DNA from: a virus
Reading direction: 5' to 3' (one strand)
Length of the DNA stretch: 30,829 nt
Virus record (IMG/VR): IMGVR_UViG_3300035670_000929
Span: 1 to 30,829 of that record
Shown here: positions 8,619 to 15,318 of the stretch, in pieces
Position numbering within the stretch: the stretch's first letter is position 1
Layout: each line of letters begins with the position of its first letter
Notes under the pieces: model-generated
Told to the model about the DNA's origin: nothing
The model's input: the letters and a program-made list of their open reading frames with translations, nothing else
Databases searched by the model: none
Made by a program: the position numbers and the translations under genes

Positions 8619-9617
8619 CTATACAGCTTGACCCCTGAACCATGCCTGACCGCGCTCTACAATGCACAGATCAGGTGGTAACAGGTATCCGTCCTTAAAC
8701 GTCAGCACCGCAAAGCCGGAGGCCCAGTTCAGTGGCGCAGCTTCGGTGTAGTCAAATTGCGGTCCCTGTGGCTCGGCAAGCGTTCCACAGTCGATACCGT
8801 ATCGGCGTCCTCGGTAATCAGACCAAGGCTTTACCTCCAGTTTATGAAGGTGTCCGTGAACATAATGTACACCAGATTTCAATGTACTGTTATAGGCGGA
8901 ATGTACCCCGCCCCCTACGGGCCGGTGTCTGACGGTCACCCAGCTATCGGTGGCAGCATTTAAATGCACTGCCCAACCTGCCCGCCAACGGGGTAGGTAG
9001 TCCAGTAGGGTTGTTCCCATCATCTCTTCAAAGTCAGGAGCCATCCGGCAGAGGTAATTCTCAAACCGAGAGTCATGGTTCCCTATGGTGCGGATCAATG
9101 CCGCTTTGCCCGAAGCCCGTTCAATTTCAGCACAGCGATCCTGAACGGCATGAACCTCGTCCTTCACGGTGGGTAACTTCTGCCACATCGACCGGTCATG
9201 GCGACTGATTCTGGCCCCATCCAAGATGTCTCCGTTCAGGATGACGGTATGGGGCTTCAACTGTTTGGCTAACTTGCAGAACGCTTTGTGAGCTTCCGAC
9301 ACCATACCGGGCCAGTAATGGCAGTCCGAAGCAATCATGACTACGCCATTGGCGCATTCTATTTGTATATCCCGCTCGTATATACGCGCCCGTGTTTCAG
9401 CCAGTTTGTTGTGCTTTTCCCCTGATTTAACTGTAGGGGAATCCGGTGCGGTAGAAGACATTTTAGACTTCAAAACAATCCCATAACGGGACTCCAATGT
9501 CCTACGTCTTTCAAAAACAGGACGAGCCGCCATGCCAAAATGTTTAGCAACTTTGGAGGCTGAGCCTAGTCTTTGCCATGCAGCGATAAACTCTTCATCT
9601 GTACAAATAATCGGCAT
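8619..9617 (-). CDS. Calcineurin-like metallophosphoesterase with N-terminal HTH
   Basis: A protein of 332 residues. The C-terminal two thirds carry the metallophosphoesterase signature in order: D98-x-H100 (SDCHYW), G129-D130-x2-D133, G179-N-H-D182, and G255-H-x-H258 (HGHLHK). These ligate the two metal ions, so the active site looks intact. Residues about 5-45 look like a helix-turn-helix (EEFIAAWQRLGSASKVAKHFGM). Such enzymes hydrolyse phosphomonoesters or phosphodiesters; the substrate here (nucleotide, DNA end or modified base) cannot be told. The gene lies between the lysis genes and the tail protein, separated by 4 and 9 nt. Confidence 0.9.
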   Translation of the reverse strand: MPIICTDEEFIAAWQRLGSASKVAKHFGMAARPVFERRRTLESRYGIVLKSKMSSTAPDSPTVKSGEKHNKLAETRARIYERDIQIECANGVVMIASDCHYWPGMVSEAHKAFCKLAKQLKPHTVILNGDILDGARISRHDRSMWQKLPTVKDEVHAVQDRCAEIERASGKAALIRTIGNHDSRFENYLCRMAPDFEEMMGTTLLDYLPRWRAGWAVHLNAATDSWVTVRHRPVGGGVHSAYNSTLKSGVHYVHGHLHKLEVKPWSDYRGRRYGIDCGTLAEPQGPQFDYTEAAPLNWASGFAVLTFKDGYLLPPDLCIVERGQAWFRGQAV

Positions 9618-9621
9618 CTTC

Positions 9622-9930
9622 TTATTCCATCGTCGTCAGCATTTGCTGCAACAGATGCCCGAGTCGGTCCACAAGCTGTTCGTCTTGCGATAAATCATCA
9701 TGACCCCCGATCTCAAGCATGGCGTGAATCGCTTCATGCGCCCACACCTGTTGCCTGTTTGTACCTTTGCAAGAACTTAGAATGTGTATTTCACATTTGT
9801 CGGGTAGCCACATCCCGACGCATTTCTTGCTGTGCTTCCACTTCGCTGGGGAGATGACTTTGACTTGAATGGTATGACCGGCTAATTGGAACCGGGATGG
9901 AATCCCATCTGATCGCATGACAACCCCCAT
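9622..9930 (-). CDS. Small zincin-like metallopeptidase
   Basis: A protein of 102 residues from ATG 9930, or 98 from ATG 9918. The latter has GGGGG 5 nt upstream and may be the true start. It contains the zinc-metallopeptidase motif H65-E66-x2-H69 (VWAHEAIHAMLEIGGH) followed by a helix with DEQLVDRLGH, in which E84 could be the third zinc ligand. The fold class resembles ImmA/IrrE- or SprT-like minimal zincins seen in phages. The N-terminal half is a small beta sheet with two or three Cys. It directly follows the M15 endolysin gene, so cell-wall, virion or regulatory cleavage are all possible. Substrate unknown. Confidence 0.75.
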   Translation of the reverse strand: MGVVMRSDGIPSRFQLAGHTIQVKVISPAKWKHSKKCVGMWLPDKCEIHILSSCKGTNRQQVWAHEAIHAMLEIGGHDDLSQDEQLVDRLGHLLQQMLTTME

Positions 9931-9937
9931 GCATAAA

Positions 9938-10309
9938 CTAATAAGACCAGACGTTTGGTCGCGGAGCTTCCTCCAATGTATCCAAATGGATAAACCTGCC
10001 TGATGTCTTTTGGTTCACGCCAATACCTTTAAATCCCAAGGCAAAGGCATGTTTCATCAACTCATATGCCTGTTGTCCATCGACACCAACATCACAAGCC
10101 AGACCCGAAGCATGTGCTCCGGGTTTCATTTTCTTGGCTTCAATAGGATGTTCCGGACATCGATAACCGCTGGTAATTCGCATGGGCTTGCCATACGTCA
10201 TTCGCAAAGCCTGTAGCTTCGCCATGAACTCGGGTTTCATTTCATTCTTACCGCAGTGGCTGCATTTAAACTCATCAGCCTTAAAGTTCGGATAGATTCC
10301 CCAGTCCAT
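9938..10309 (-). CDS. Endolysin, M15 family D-Ala-type peptidase
   Basis: A protein of 123 residues. The ATG at 10307-10309 overlaps the holin stop (TAATG) and has GGAAG upstream, so I prefer it to an in-frame alternative about 75 nt upstream inside the holin gene. The M15 signature is complete: SGYRCPEHP (47-55), the first zinc site GAHASGLACDV with H66 and D73, and the second ligand in FIHLD (H108). A CxxC pair sits at C16 and C19. Enzymes of this family cut peptidoglycan cross-bridges or stem peptides. There is no signal peptide, so release depends on the neighbouring holin. Confidence 0.92.
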   Translation of the reverse strand: MDWGIYPNFKADEFKCSHCGKNEMKPEFMAKLQALRMTYGKPMRITSGYRCPEHPIEAKKMKPGAHASGLACDVGVDGQQAYELMKHAFALGFKGIGVNQKTSGRFIHLDTLEEAPRPNVWSY

Positions 10310-10710
10310 TACTTCTTCCTCATATCCATGATTTTTTCTAGGGTCCGGCCCCCAAAGTATGCACTCATGACCAGCATTCCCCACTGGCCTAACAAGGTGA
10401 CATAAGCTTCGGCAACCTTAATACCAAAACCATCTAGCAAGGCCAACCCCAAATATGCCGTCAAAATGTAGGCTAGGGTCATAGGCCGAATGTTCTGGGC
10501 TAACCAAGAGTTCGTGGCAGCATCAGCTTGCCAGCGGTTAGTGACGTTGTCCTGTTCGGCTTTATAGAGTTCCGTCTCATTCGCCATCTTCGCCAACTCA
10601 CCCTCTTGCGCCATCTTCGCAAGATCCATTTGGGCTTTGGCTTTGGCTTCGGGATCAGGAATGAGCTTATCAACGATCTTAGCCGCGAAAGGTAGTAGCT
10701 GCTGCCACAT
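10309..10710 (-). CDS. Holin of the GTA-type 3TM family
   Basis: A protein of 133 residues. The start ATG 10708-10710 overlaps the previous stop (TGATG) with GGGAG upstream. It has an N-terminal amphipathic/hydrophobic helix (QQLLPFAAKIVDKLI), a charged Ala/Lys/Glu helix, the motif DAATNSWLAQNIRPMTL, and two hydrophobic segments (about 78-98, LAYILTAYLGLALLDGF, and about 103-122). The order matches the three-TM holins described from gene transfer agents and phages (PDPEAKAKAQ, NIRP). It would form membrane lesions that release the M15 endolysin encoded next. Confidence 0.85.
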   Translation of the reverse strand: MWQQLLPFAAKIVDKLIPDPEAKAKAQMDLAKMAQEGELAKMANETELYKAEQDNVTNRWQADAATNSWLAQNIRPMTLAYILTAYLGLALLDGFGIKVAEAYVTLLGQWGMLVMSAYFGGRTLEKIMDMRKK

Positions 10711-10868
10711 CACTTGTCTCCCAGCTTCTTATTGAAGAGATCAAATAAGGTCTTCACCTTCTCTTCCAACACCGCTACGCGCAAGTCCAGCTTCGCCAAT
10801 ACAATAATCAACGTAATAATACCCAAAAATATGGGCCATGATTTGATGAGAAGCTCAGTGGTGCTCAC
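10710..10868 (-). CDS. Micro-protein, one TM segment plus coiled coil (52 aa)
   Basis: A 52-residue frame from GTG 10866-10868 to TGA 10710-10712. The GTG overlaps the upstream stop (GTGA) and the stop overlaps the holin ATG (TGATG), so translation is coupled on both sides, which supports it as a real gene. The protein has a short N-terminus, one TM helix (WPIFLGIITLIIVLAKLDL, about 11-29), then a heptad-like Leu/Val/Lys helix (RVAVLEEKVKTLFDLFNKK). Likely an inner-membrane lysis accessory, spanin-like or antiholin-like, by position only. Confidence 0.7.
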   Translation of the reverse strand: MSTTELLIKSWPIFLGIITLIIVLAKLDLRVAVLEEKVKTLFDLFNKKLGDK

Positions 10869-11092
10869 TGCTTATCAGCCTTGTCATCTAACTTGTCGTT
10901 GATACGCATCAACATCGCTTTGATTTCGTCAATGTCAGCGCGGTAATCGGCACGGGTGACGTAAGTCAACGGCAACGCACGGACATCTTTATCCAACCGT
11001 TCAATAGAGCGGGAGATATTGTTGAGTATCCACCCGCCAAACATACCGGCTACACCGACCGCGATGTTAAAAAGAACTTGTCCGTCTTCCAT
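10865..11092 (-). CDS. Small membrane protein of lysis cassette (75 aa)
   Basis: A protein of 75 residues with an N-terminal TM helix (FNIAVGVAGMFGGWILNNI, about 8-26) followed by a long charged helix with RSIERLDKDVRALPLTYV, RADYRADIDEIK and MRINDKLDDKADK. This layout is common in lysis cassettes of phages and recalls a widespread uncharacterised family. Its start lies 1 nt after the preceding gene's TGA and its stop is inside the next GTG. Possible role: regulator of holin timing or inner-membrane spanin. Not assignable further. Confidence 0.75.
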   Translation of the reverse strand: MEDGQVLFNIAVGVAGMFGGWILNNISRSIERLDKDVRALPLTYVTRADYRADIDEIKAMLMRINDKLDDKADKQ

Positions 11093-11093
11093 C

Positions 11094-11270
11094 TCATAAG
11101 CTCCGTATCAGCCCCGTTGCCAACCAACTAATCACGGCCCCCGCCGACAGCCACAACAATTTCTCTACCCAGTCCACCCTCTTCTCTACTCGTCCGATCC
11201 GATTACTGACCTCGCGAATCTTGAGGGTGTATTCGTTCTTCAGCAGCTTCAGGTCTTTGGCCTCAACCAT
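11094..11270 (-). CDS. XhlA-like small coiled coil plus TM protein (58 aa)
   Basis: A 58-residue frame from ATG 11268-11270 to TGA 11094-11096, overlapping the upstream gene by 8 nt. The N-terminal 38 residues form an amphipathic charged helix (EVSNRIGRVEKRVDWVEKLL), followed by one TM segment (WLSAGAVISWLATGLI, about 40-55). This coiled-coil-then-TM order is that of haemolysin XhlA family lysis proteins. It sits at the head of the holin/endolysin block, one nt before the next gene, which supports a lysis accessory role. Confidence 0.72.
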   Translation of the reverse strand: MVEAKDLKLLKNEYTLKIREVSNRIGRVEKRVDWVEKLLWLSAGAVISWLATGLIRSL

Positions 11271-11658
11271 TTACCTTGCCTCGGTTCTTGAACAGGATGA
11301 CCCGTTCATCACCTTCATTTGACCAAGGCAACATAACCTCCACTGACTCAGGCTCTGCTAAGTCCTTGAGATTGTTGAGTAATTCCTGTTCATGGTCATA
11401 GATCGTGGCAGTGCCGATAGCTTTCTTGGTCCAGTCAAGAACCATTTCCTCGGTCAAATTCTGATACGCCACAAAATGATTACGTTCCGGTGGAGGGAGC
11501 ATGACCTCTCCAGCCACCACACTAATCTCACCGCTAGGCTCATGGCAGGCAGAGATTTCGTAATACACCACCCGCACTACATCCGCGAGGCGTCCCAAAT
11601 TCGGAACCACCTTCATGCGACCCACGCGCCATTTGAAGCTAACGCCTACAACACCCAT
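11263..11658 (-). CDS. Small conserved phage protein, paralogue A of a duplicated family
   Basis: A protein of 131 residues, ATG 11656-11658 inside the end of the thioredoxin-like gene. It shares an order of motifs with the protein at 15315-15668: FKWRVGRMKVVPNLGRLADVV here versus FNWNISQLDCIPDVDGKQDYVV there, then a beta strand pair, then YQNLTEEMVLDWT versus YDQLTQEIVLNWV, and VMLPW versus PPLPW. The two are therefore paralogues of one small beta/alpha family that I associate with fibre regions of cyanophage-like phages. Function unknown; a fibre-attachment or assembly role is inferred from position. Confidence 0.7.
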   Translation of the reverse strand: MGVVGVSFKWRVGRMKVVPNLGRLADVVRVVYYEISACHEPSGEISVVAGEVMLPPPERNHFVAYQNLTEEMVLDWTKKAIGTATIYDHEQELLNNLKDLAEPESVEVMLPWSNEGDERVILFKNRGKVNG

Positions 11659-11960
11659 GACTTGATGACCTCCTTCAACTGTCCCCGACTGTTTGTAATG
11701 CCGTGGAATTCATTTACTCGGTATCCGCCTACAAACAGGATCAGTGACGGCATAGCAGGAGGCGCAAACAAAGGAAGTTCGTTAAGGCTATGAATCTGCA
11801 TTTCCCTGAATTCGATTTCGGGGAACACTTCCTCCATGCTTTCCACTACGGGCTTGAACTCCGCGCAGGATTTGCATCCGTTTAAATGCAGATACAAAAG
11901 CATGAACGACTCAGGGTCGTTCCGGTATTCATCGATGTTGATTTCGGATAAAGGTGCCAT
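11646..11960 (-). CDS. Thioredoxin-fold protein with CKSC active site
   Basis: A protein of 104 residues from ATG 11958-11960, which overlaps the upstream stop (TAATG); an in-frame TTG further up is less likely. The strand FMLLYLHLNG leads to the redox motif C29-K-S-C32, then helix AEFKPVVESMEEVFP, and the conserved cis-Pro strand AMPSLILFVGG (P71). This is a minimal thioredoxin fold; the usual WCGPC is replaced by GCKSC, so redox potential and partner may differ. Phage thioredoxin-like proteins can serve as reductases or protein-folding helpers. A Cys-rich 41-residue protein and a protein with a Cys-rich C-terminus are encoded just upstream. Confidence 0.85.
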   Translation of the reverse strand: MAPLSEINIDEYRNDPESFMLLYLHLNGCKSCAEFKPVVESMEEVFPEIEFREMQIHSLNELPLFAPPAMPSLILFVGGYRVNEFHGITNSRGQLKEVIKSWVL

Positions 11961-12532
11961 TAGGTACACCCTGAGAAACAAGCACCACGGTTAGAATCTA
12001 ATCCGCAGTAACGTACCTTGTATCGGAAATAAGTTCCGGGAGGGCAAGTTGTTGCCGAAGAATCTGGGCTTCCTTCACCGCCGCCTGATGACAAGGTGTA
12101 TCCGAATCCAAGGGTGTAATCGTTCCAAGGATTCGCTTCGCCTGCCGTAGCGCCTACGTTGTATTCAGCGTAGTTATCTTGAACCCCACTGTAGTCGGTA
12201 TTAGCTCCACATGAGGAAGGATCTGACGGGTTAGCCCCAGCTCCGGGGATACTTAAATAACAAGCGTTATAGGTGGCGTTGACATAGAACACTGTCGATA
12301 CACCATCGGGACTACCGAACCAACCTAAAGTACGGGACACCCCAGACACATTCTGCAGATTGTTCCCGACCGAAGCGCGTTCTGCACTAGAGTTCTCAGG
12401 AATAAAAAGCGACTTGCCGGTGTCGTTCGTCCACCGTTTCCAACGATACTTCTGCCGGTTAAACCCTGATGTCCAGTTATCAAGGTATTTGCCTGACATG
12501 GTCTGTGCGGTGGGGAAGGTATAGAAACTCAT
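11960..12532 (-). CDS. Hypothetical protein with Cys-rich C-terminus
   Basis: A protein of 190 residues, not recognised. It is rich in Tyr, Asn, Ser, Gly and aromatic residues (NWTSGFNRQKYRWKRWTND; TLGWFGSPDGVSTVFYV), suggesting an extracellular beta structure. The C-terminal 90 residues contain six Cys (NACYLS, SSCGAN, TTCPPG, RYCGLD, GACFSGC), which could form disulfides or bind metal. It starts in an ATGA overlap with the small Cys-rich gene and overlaps the thioredoxin-like gene. A fibre-tip or receptor-related protein is possible but unproven. Confidence 0.65.
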   Translation of the reverse strand: MSFYTFPTAQTMSGKYLDNWTSGFNRQKYRWKRWTNDTGKSLFIPENSSAERASVGNNLQNVSGVSRTLGWFGSPDGVSTVFYVNATYNACYLSIPGAGANPSDPSSCGANTDYSGVQDNYAEYNVGATAGEANPWNDYTLGFGYTLSSGGGEGSPDSSATTCPPGTYFRYKVRYCGLDSNRGACFSGCT

Positions 12533-12654
12533 TTATGTTTCCCCAGTGGGCAGGTGTCTTGGTCTAGCCAAACCTTCAAAGCCATGAAGCAGCCGCATTC
12601 CTTGCAGCGTGTGGTCACCGCGCAATACCGATCACATGACCGGCATATCTTCAT
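12529..12654 (-). CDS. Cys-rich zinc-ribbon-like micro-protein (41 aa)
   Basis: A 41-residue frame from ATG 12652-12654 to TGA 12529-12531, ending in an ATGA overlap with the next gene. It contains C4-x2-C7-x3-C11-x5-C17-x2-C20-x-C22, then CFMALKVWLDQDTCP with a final Cys at 35. The pattern MxICxxC ... CxECGCFMxxK ... CPxGxxK matches a tiny conserved zinc-ribbon-like protein known from marine T4-like and related phages. Function unknown; metal binding is inferred from the CxxC pairs. Confidence 0.78.
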   Translation of the reverse strand: MKICRSCDRYCAVTTRCKECGCFMALKVWLDQDTCPLGKHK

Positions 12655-12667
12655 CCGGCGATTACGT

Positions 12668-13204
12668 TCAGCTAGAACGACCACGCTTCAAGTCCTCTAC
12701 TTCGGCCTTCAGTTCTTTCACTGCCGCCACTAAGTAGCCAATCAAAGTCGCTGCGTTGACGGACAACTTACCGCTGTCGTACTCCATCATGACGGCTTCA
12801 GGAATAAGCTCCTGTACCTGCTGGGCAATGACCCCTGCATCCGCGCCACCATCTTTCCAGCGGAAGCTCACGCCCTCAATCTGCGACACCTTCTCTAAGG
12901 CATTGGTCAAAGGCTTCACATCTTCTTTGTCTGCGATGTCAGAGGTATAAAAAAACGCCTTGGCATGGACCTGTGTGGCGTAAAAGCGACCGTCGTAATT
13001 TAAACGGAACGAAGTGGAGTTGGCGCTAGGATTCTCCGTTCCCCCATAGAACTTACCGGGGCTTCGGATATGACCGTTGTAGCTCAGAACCCCAGTATCC
13101 GTACTGCCGCCGCGAAGTTTATCAGGGGGAAGCGGGGCTTCTTTCTCAGGGGTGGTGGTATAGCGCACCGTCTCGGGGGCGACTAACGGGAGATTCTGTT
13201 CCAT
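12668..13204 (-). CDS. Tail spike/fibre protein with S74 intramolecular chaperone (short)
   Basis: A protein of 178 residues. The C-terminal half is a peptidase S74 intramolecular chaperone domain: FFYTSDIADKEDVKPL with the catalytic pair S88 and K93 (spacing of five), then VSFRWKDGGADAGVIAQQVQ, IPEAV, and a C-terminal coiled coil (AAVKELKAEVEDLKRG). This domain trimerises the fibre and cuts itself off at the Ser. The N-terminal half is short, Pro/Gly-rich then beta (RLNYDGRFYATQVHAKA). It may be a separately made chaperone/fibre tip partner to the longer S74 protein directly upstream. Confidence 0.88.
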   Translation of the reverse strand: MEQNLPLVAPETVRYTTTPEKEAPLPPDKLRGGSTDTGVLSYNGHIRSPGKFYGGTENPSANSTSFRLNYDGRFYATQVHAKAFFYTSDIADKEDVKPLTNALEKVSQIEGVSFRWKDGGADAGVIAQQVQELIPEAVMMEYDSGKLSVNAATLIGYLVAAVKELKAEVEDLKRGRSS

Positions 13205-14355
13205 TACTTCGCCTCCAAAGCTTCAACTTTGGCAGAGAGTTCCTTGATGGCTTCAATTAAGACACCCACCAAGTTCCCGTAAGCCACGCTCATCATCGCG
13301 GTTTCTTTATCTACCACCACCACTTCAGGAACCACTTCGCACATCTCTTGGGCAATCACACCCACCGTGCTACCCATGCCGTTAGCCCAGTCAAAAGACA
13401 CACCGCGCATGGCATTAACCTTTGCCAAGGCATCCGTTAACGTTTTGACGTTATTCTTAACACGAAGGTCAGAGGTGTAGAAGTAAGCCGGAGCGTTGAC
13501 GTTGCCCGTGAAGGTGGCTCCCGACAGCAGGGCGTAGCCTGAAGAAGACACACCCCCCAATGCACTTGCATTGCTTGCCGTTCCGGAAATACTAATCGCC
13601 CATGTCCCTGATGCACCGGAACCTGTGGTGCTGGGAACAACCAAGTTAGATCGGGCTGTGGTTGCATCCGTCGCACCCGTACCACCCCGCGCCACCGACA
13701 AAGTTCCTGTGGTTCCTCCCACAATGGGAAGCCCCGTAGCATTGGTTAGGGTGGCAGCAGAAGGGGTGCCGAGATTCGGAGTTGTTAAGGTAGGACTCGT
13801 CGCAAGGACGTTGTTGCCGGAACCTGTGTTCGTGACACTGACCACCTCTTTGGAAGCGTTTAAAGCTAACGCCGTGGAGGCAGTCAGGTTAGAAAGAGTC
13901 AGGGTTCCCGTGATGGTAAGGTTGCCACCTGTGGTACTGATGAAGTTTGTGGCTTCAACAATGTCTGTGCCGTTGCTAACAAGGATCTGCTTTTGACCAC
14001 TGGGGACCGCAACACCGGTCTGACCCGATACTTTCACCGTGACTGAAAAGCCACCGCTGGTGTTGTTATAGATGAAGTACAGCTTCTTGTTGGCTGGAAC
14101 AATTAAGTCTCGGTTGGCAGTCAACGTCCCCGTCAGTTCCAAGAACATGTTCCGGGCCACACCTGTGGCACCGTTTGGGATGGTAAGGGTGGTTGGACTT
14201 GCTGGGTTATCAGAAACACCTTGGGTCACATAGCCTGAGATAGCCTGCTCAATGAGCGTTCCCAGATTGGTGTTGGTAGTCGCACCCCAAGTACCGGCCT
14301 GATCGTTGTTACCGATCAGTTCTAAAGCAAGGTTGGTTGAATATGTACTAGCCAT
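13204..14355 (-). CDS. Tail fibre with C-terminal S74 chaperone domain
   Basis: A protein of 383 residues. The N-terminus (LALELIGNNDQAGTWGATT, then GTLIEQAISGYVT) is a module recurrent in phage fibre proteins. The middle (about 100-285) is Thr/Ser/Gly-rich beta-helix-like sequence. The C-terminus is an S74 self-cleaving chaperone: YTSDLRVKNNVKTL with S295 and K300, GVSFDWANG, TVGVIAQEMCEVVPEVV, and a coiled coil at the end. Predicted trimeric adsorption fibre. TAATG overlap with the next S74 gene, so the two are translated together. Confidence 0.9.
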   Translation of the reverse strand: MASTYSTNLALELIGNNDQAGTWGATTNTNLGTLIEQAISGYVTQGVSDNPASPTTLTIPNGATGVARNMFLELTGTLTANRDLIVPANKKLYFIYNNTSGGFSVTVKVSGQTGVAVPSGQKQILVSNGTDIVEATNFISTTGGNLTITGTLTLSNLTASTALALNASKEVVSVTNTGSGNNVLATSPTLTTPNLGTPSAATLTNATGLPIVGGTTGTLSVARGGTGATDATTARSNLVVPSTTGSGASGTWAISISGTASNASALGGVSSSGYALLSGATFTGNVNAPAYFYTSDLRVKNNVKTLTDALAKVNAMRGVSFDWANGMGSTVGVIAQEMCEVVPEVVVVDKETAMMSVAYGNLVGVLIEAIKELSAKVEALEAK

Positions 14356-14365
14356 TAGCTCACCT

Positions 14366-15151
14366 TTAGAAAACCTTCGGGATATCTACCCAAGTTGAAG
14401 TTTGAGAATCGTCTACCGGACTCCATATGCCGCTTTGTGAGTCATCGACTAGCTGCCAATTGGCAGTTTGGTTGTCATCCACCGGGTTCCAGAGATATGA
14501 CCCAGCCATAATATCAGCCATCACGACTGACTCAAACACAAGCGAAGCGAAGTCCACCCCGCCAATGGCATCCAGATCCTGTGCCACCGCGCTTTCAGAT
14601 ACCGACACGGCAAAATCAATCAAAGCACCGGGGGTTCCCGCCACCGACGCTGCGTCATCAAATGCTGCCCCAAAGTCAGGGTTAGCGTTCGTGAAGTCTT
14701 GGGCTGTAGCAGTAACCGCTACAGATGAGATGTAGCCTATGAGCGATGACGTAAAGTCCTGTGCCGTCGCGGTTTCATCAGCCTGAGAATCAAACTCTTG
14801 TGAGGCTTGGGTGAAGTCTTGGGCGATAGCAGATTCTGCAATCTGTGGGGCATGACCCTGTGCAGCGGAGGTGAAATCAAATACCTGTATCGCTTCGGAT
14901 ACAGAGGAGGCAAAGTCAACAAGGCTGATTGCCGTATCCGATATGACCGCTGTCTCAGCGACAGACACCCCAAAGTCGGGGTTAGCAAGGACGGTATCTT
15001 GACCTGATGCCGTGTCAGATACGGAAGAGCCAAACCCGACAATAGCCGCCACCGCATCCTGCGCCGTGACCGTTTCATTCACGAACACAAACACTGCACT
15101 TTCTGCAGTGCCGCAAATCGGCGCGGATGAGATGGGACTAAAGCCGAACAT
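14366..15151 (-). CDS. Repeat protein: nine 20-residue units plus WxxVDDSQ repeats
   Basis: A protein of 261 residues. Residues 27-207 are nine tandem units of 20 residues (the last has 21), consensus T-A-x-A-Q-D-x-x-x-A-x-x-x-F-x-x-x-V-x-E. Residues 221-254 are three 11-residue units starting with W (WNPVDDNQ, WQLVDDSQ, WSPVDDSQ) closed by a final W. The protein is acidic with no Lys until near its end. Similar repeats occur in phage fibre or collar proteins; the regular spacing suggests a rod or solenoid. It begins 5 nt after the preceding small gene with only a weak ribosome site. Confidence 0.78.
   Translation of the reverse strand: MFGFSPISSAPICGTAESAVFVFVNETVTAQDAVAAIVGFGSSVSDTASGQDTVLANPDFGVSVAETAVISDTAISLVDFASSVSEAIQVFDFTSAAQGHAPQIAESAIAQDFTQASQEFDSQADETATAQDFTSSLIGYISSVAVTATAQDFTNANPDFGAAFDDAASVAGTPGALIDFAVSVSESAVAQDLDAIGGVDFASLVFESVVMADIMAGSYLWNPVDDNQTANWQLVDDSQSGIWSPVDDSQTSTWVDIPKVF
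14531..15073 (-). repeat. Nine tandem 60-bp coding units (20-aa repeat)
   Basis: These are diverged direct repeats coding for the 20-residue units of the repeat protein (residues 27-207). The best-conserved positions are Q-D at 5-6, an aromatic at 14 and an acidic residue at 20. Examples: TATAQDFTNANPDFGAAFDD and TASGQDTVLANPDFGVSVAE. The DNA is recognisable through recurring words for TAQDF and VSE, but units are no longer identical. Confidence 0.8.
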
Positions 15152-15156
15152 TTAAA

Positions 15157-15318
15157 CTATGCCGCCTCTGGGGGTGGGTCCGCAGGTTTGACTTGGGGTT
15201 CTGCCTGCATACGAATCTTTTGCAAAAGAGGCCATGCCCCCGTCTTAGACGGGAGGTCACCCAACACCTGAATGATGGCGTTTACTTCGTCTACTGATAG
15301 CTCAAGCTTAATGTTCAT
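15157..15318 (-). CDS. Small conserved phage protein (53 aa)
   Basis: A 53-residue frame from ATG 15316-15318 (ATGA overlap with the upstream gene) to TAG 15157-15159. The protein starts MNIKLELSVDEVNAIIQVLG, followed by DLPSKTGAWPLLQKIRMQ and a Pro-rich tail. Short proteins with this N-terminal strand-helix and the GAWPLLxKI motif recur in phage fibre regions. Function unknown; overlap and composition support that it is real. Confidence 0.75.
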   Translation of the reverse strand: MNIKLELSVDEVNAIIQVLGDLPSKTGAWPLLQKIRMQAEPQVKPADPPPEAA

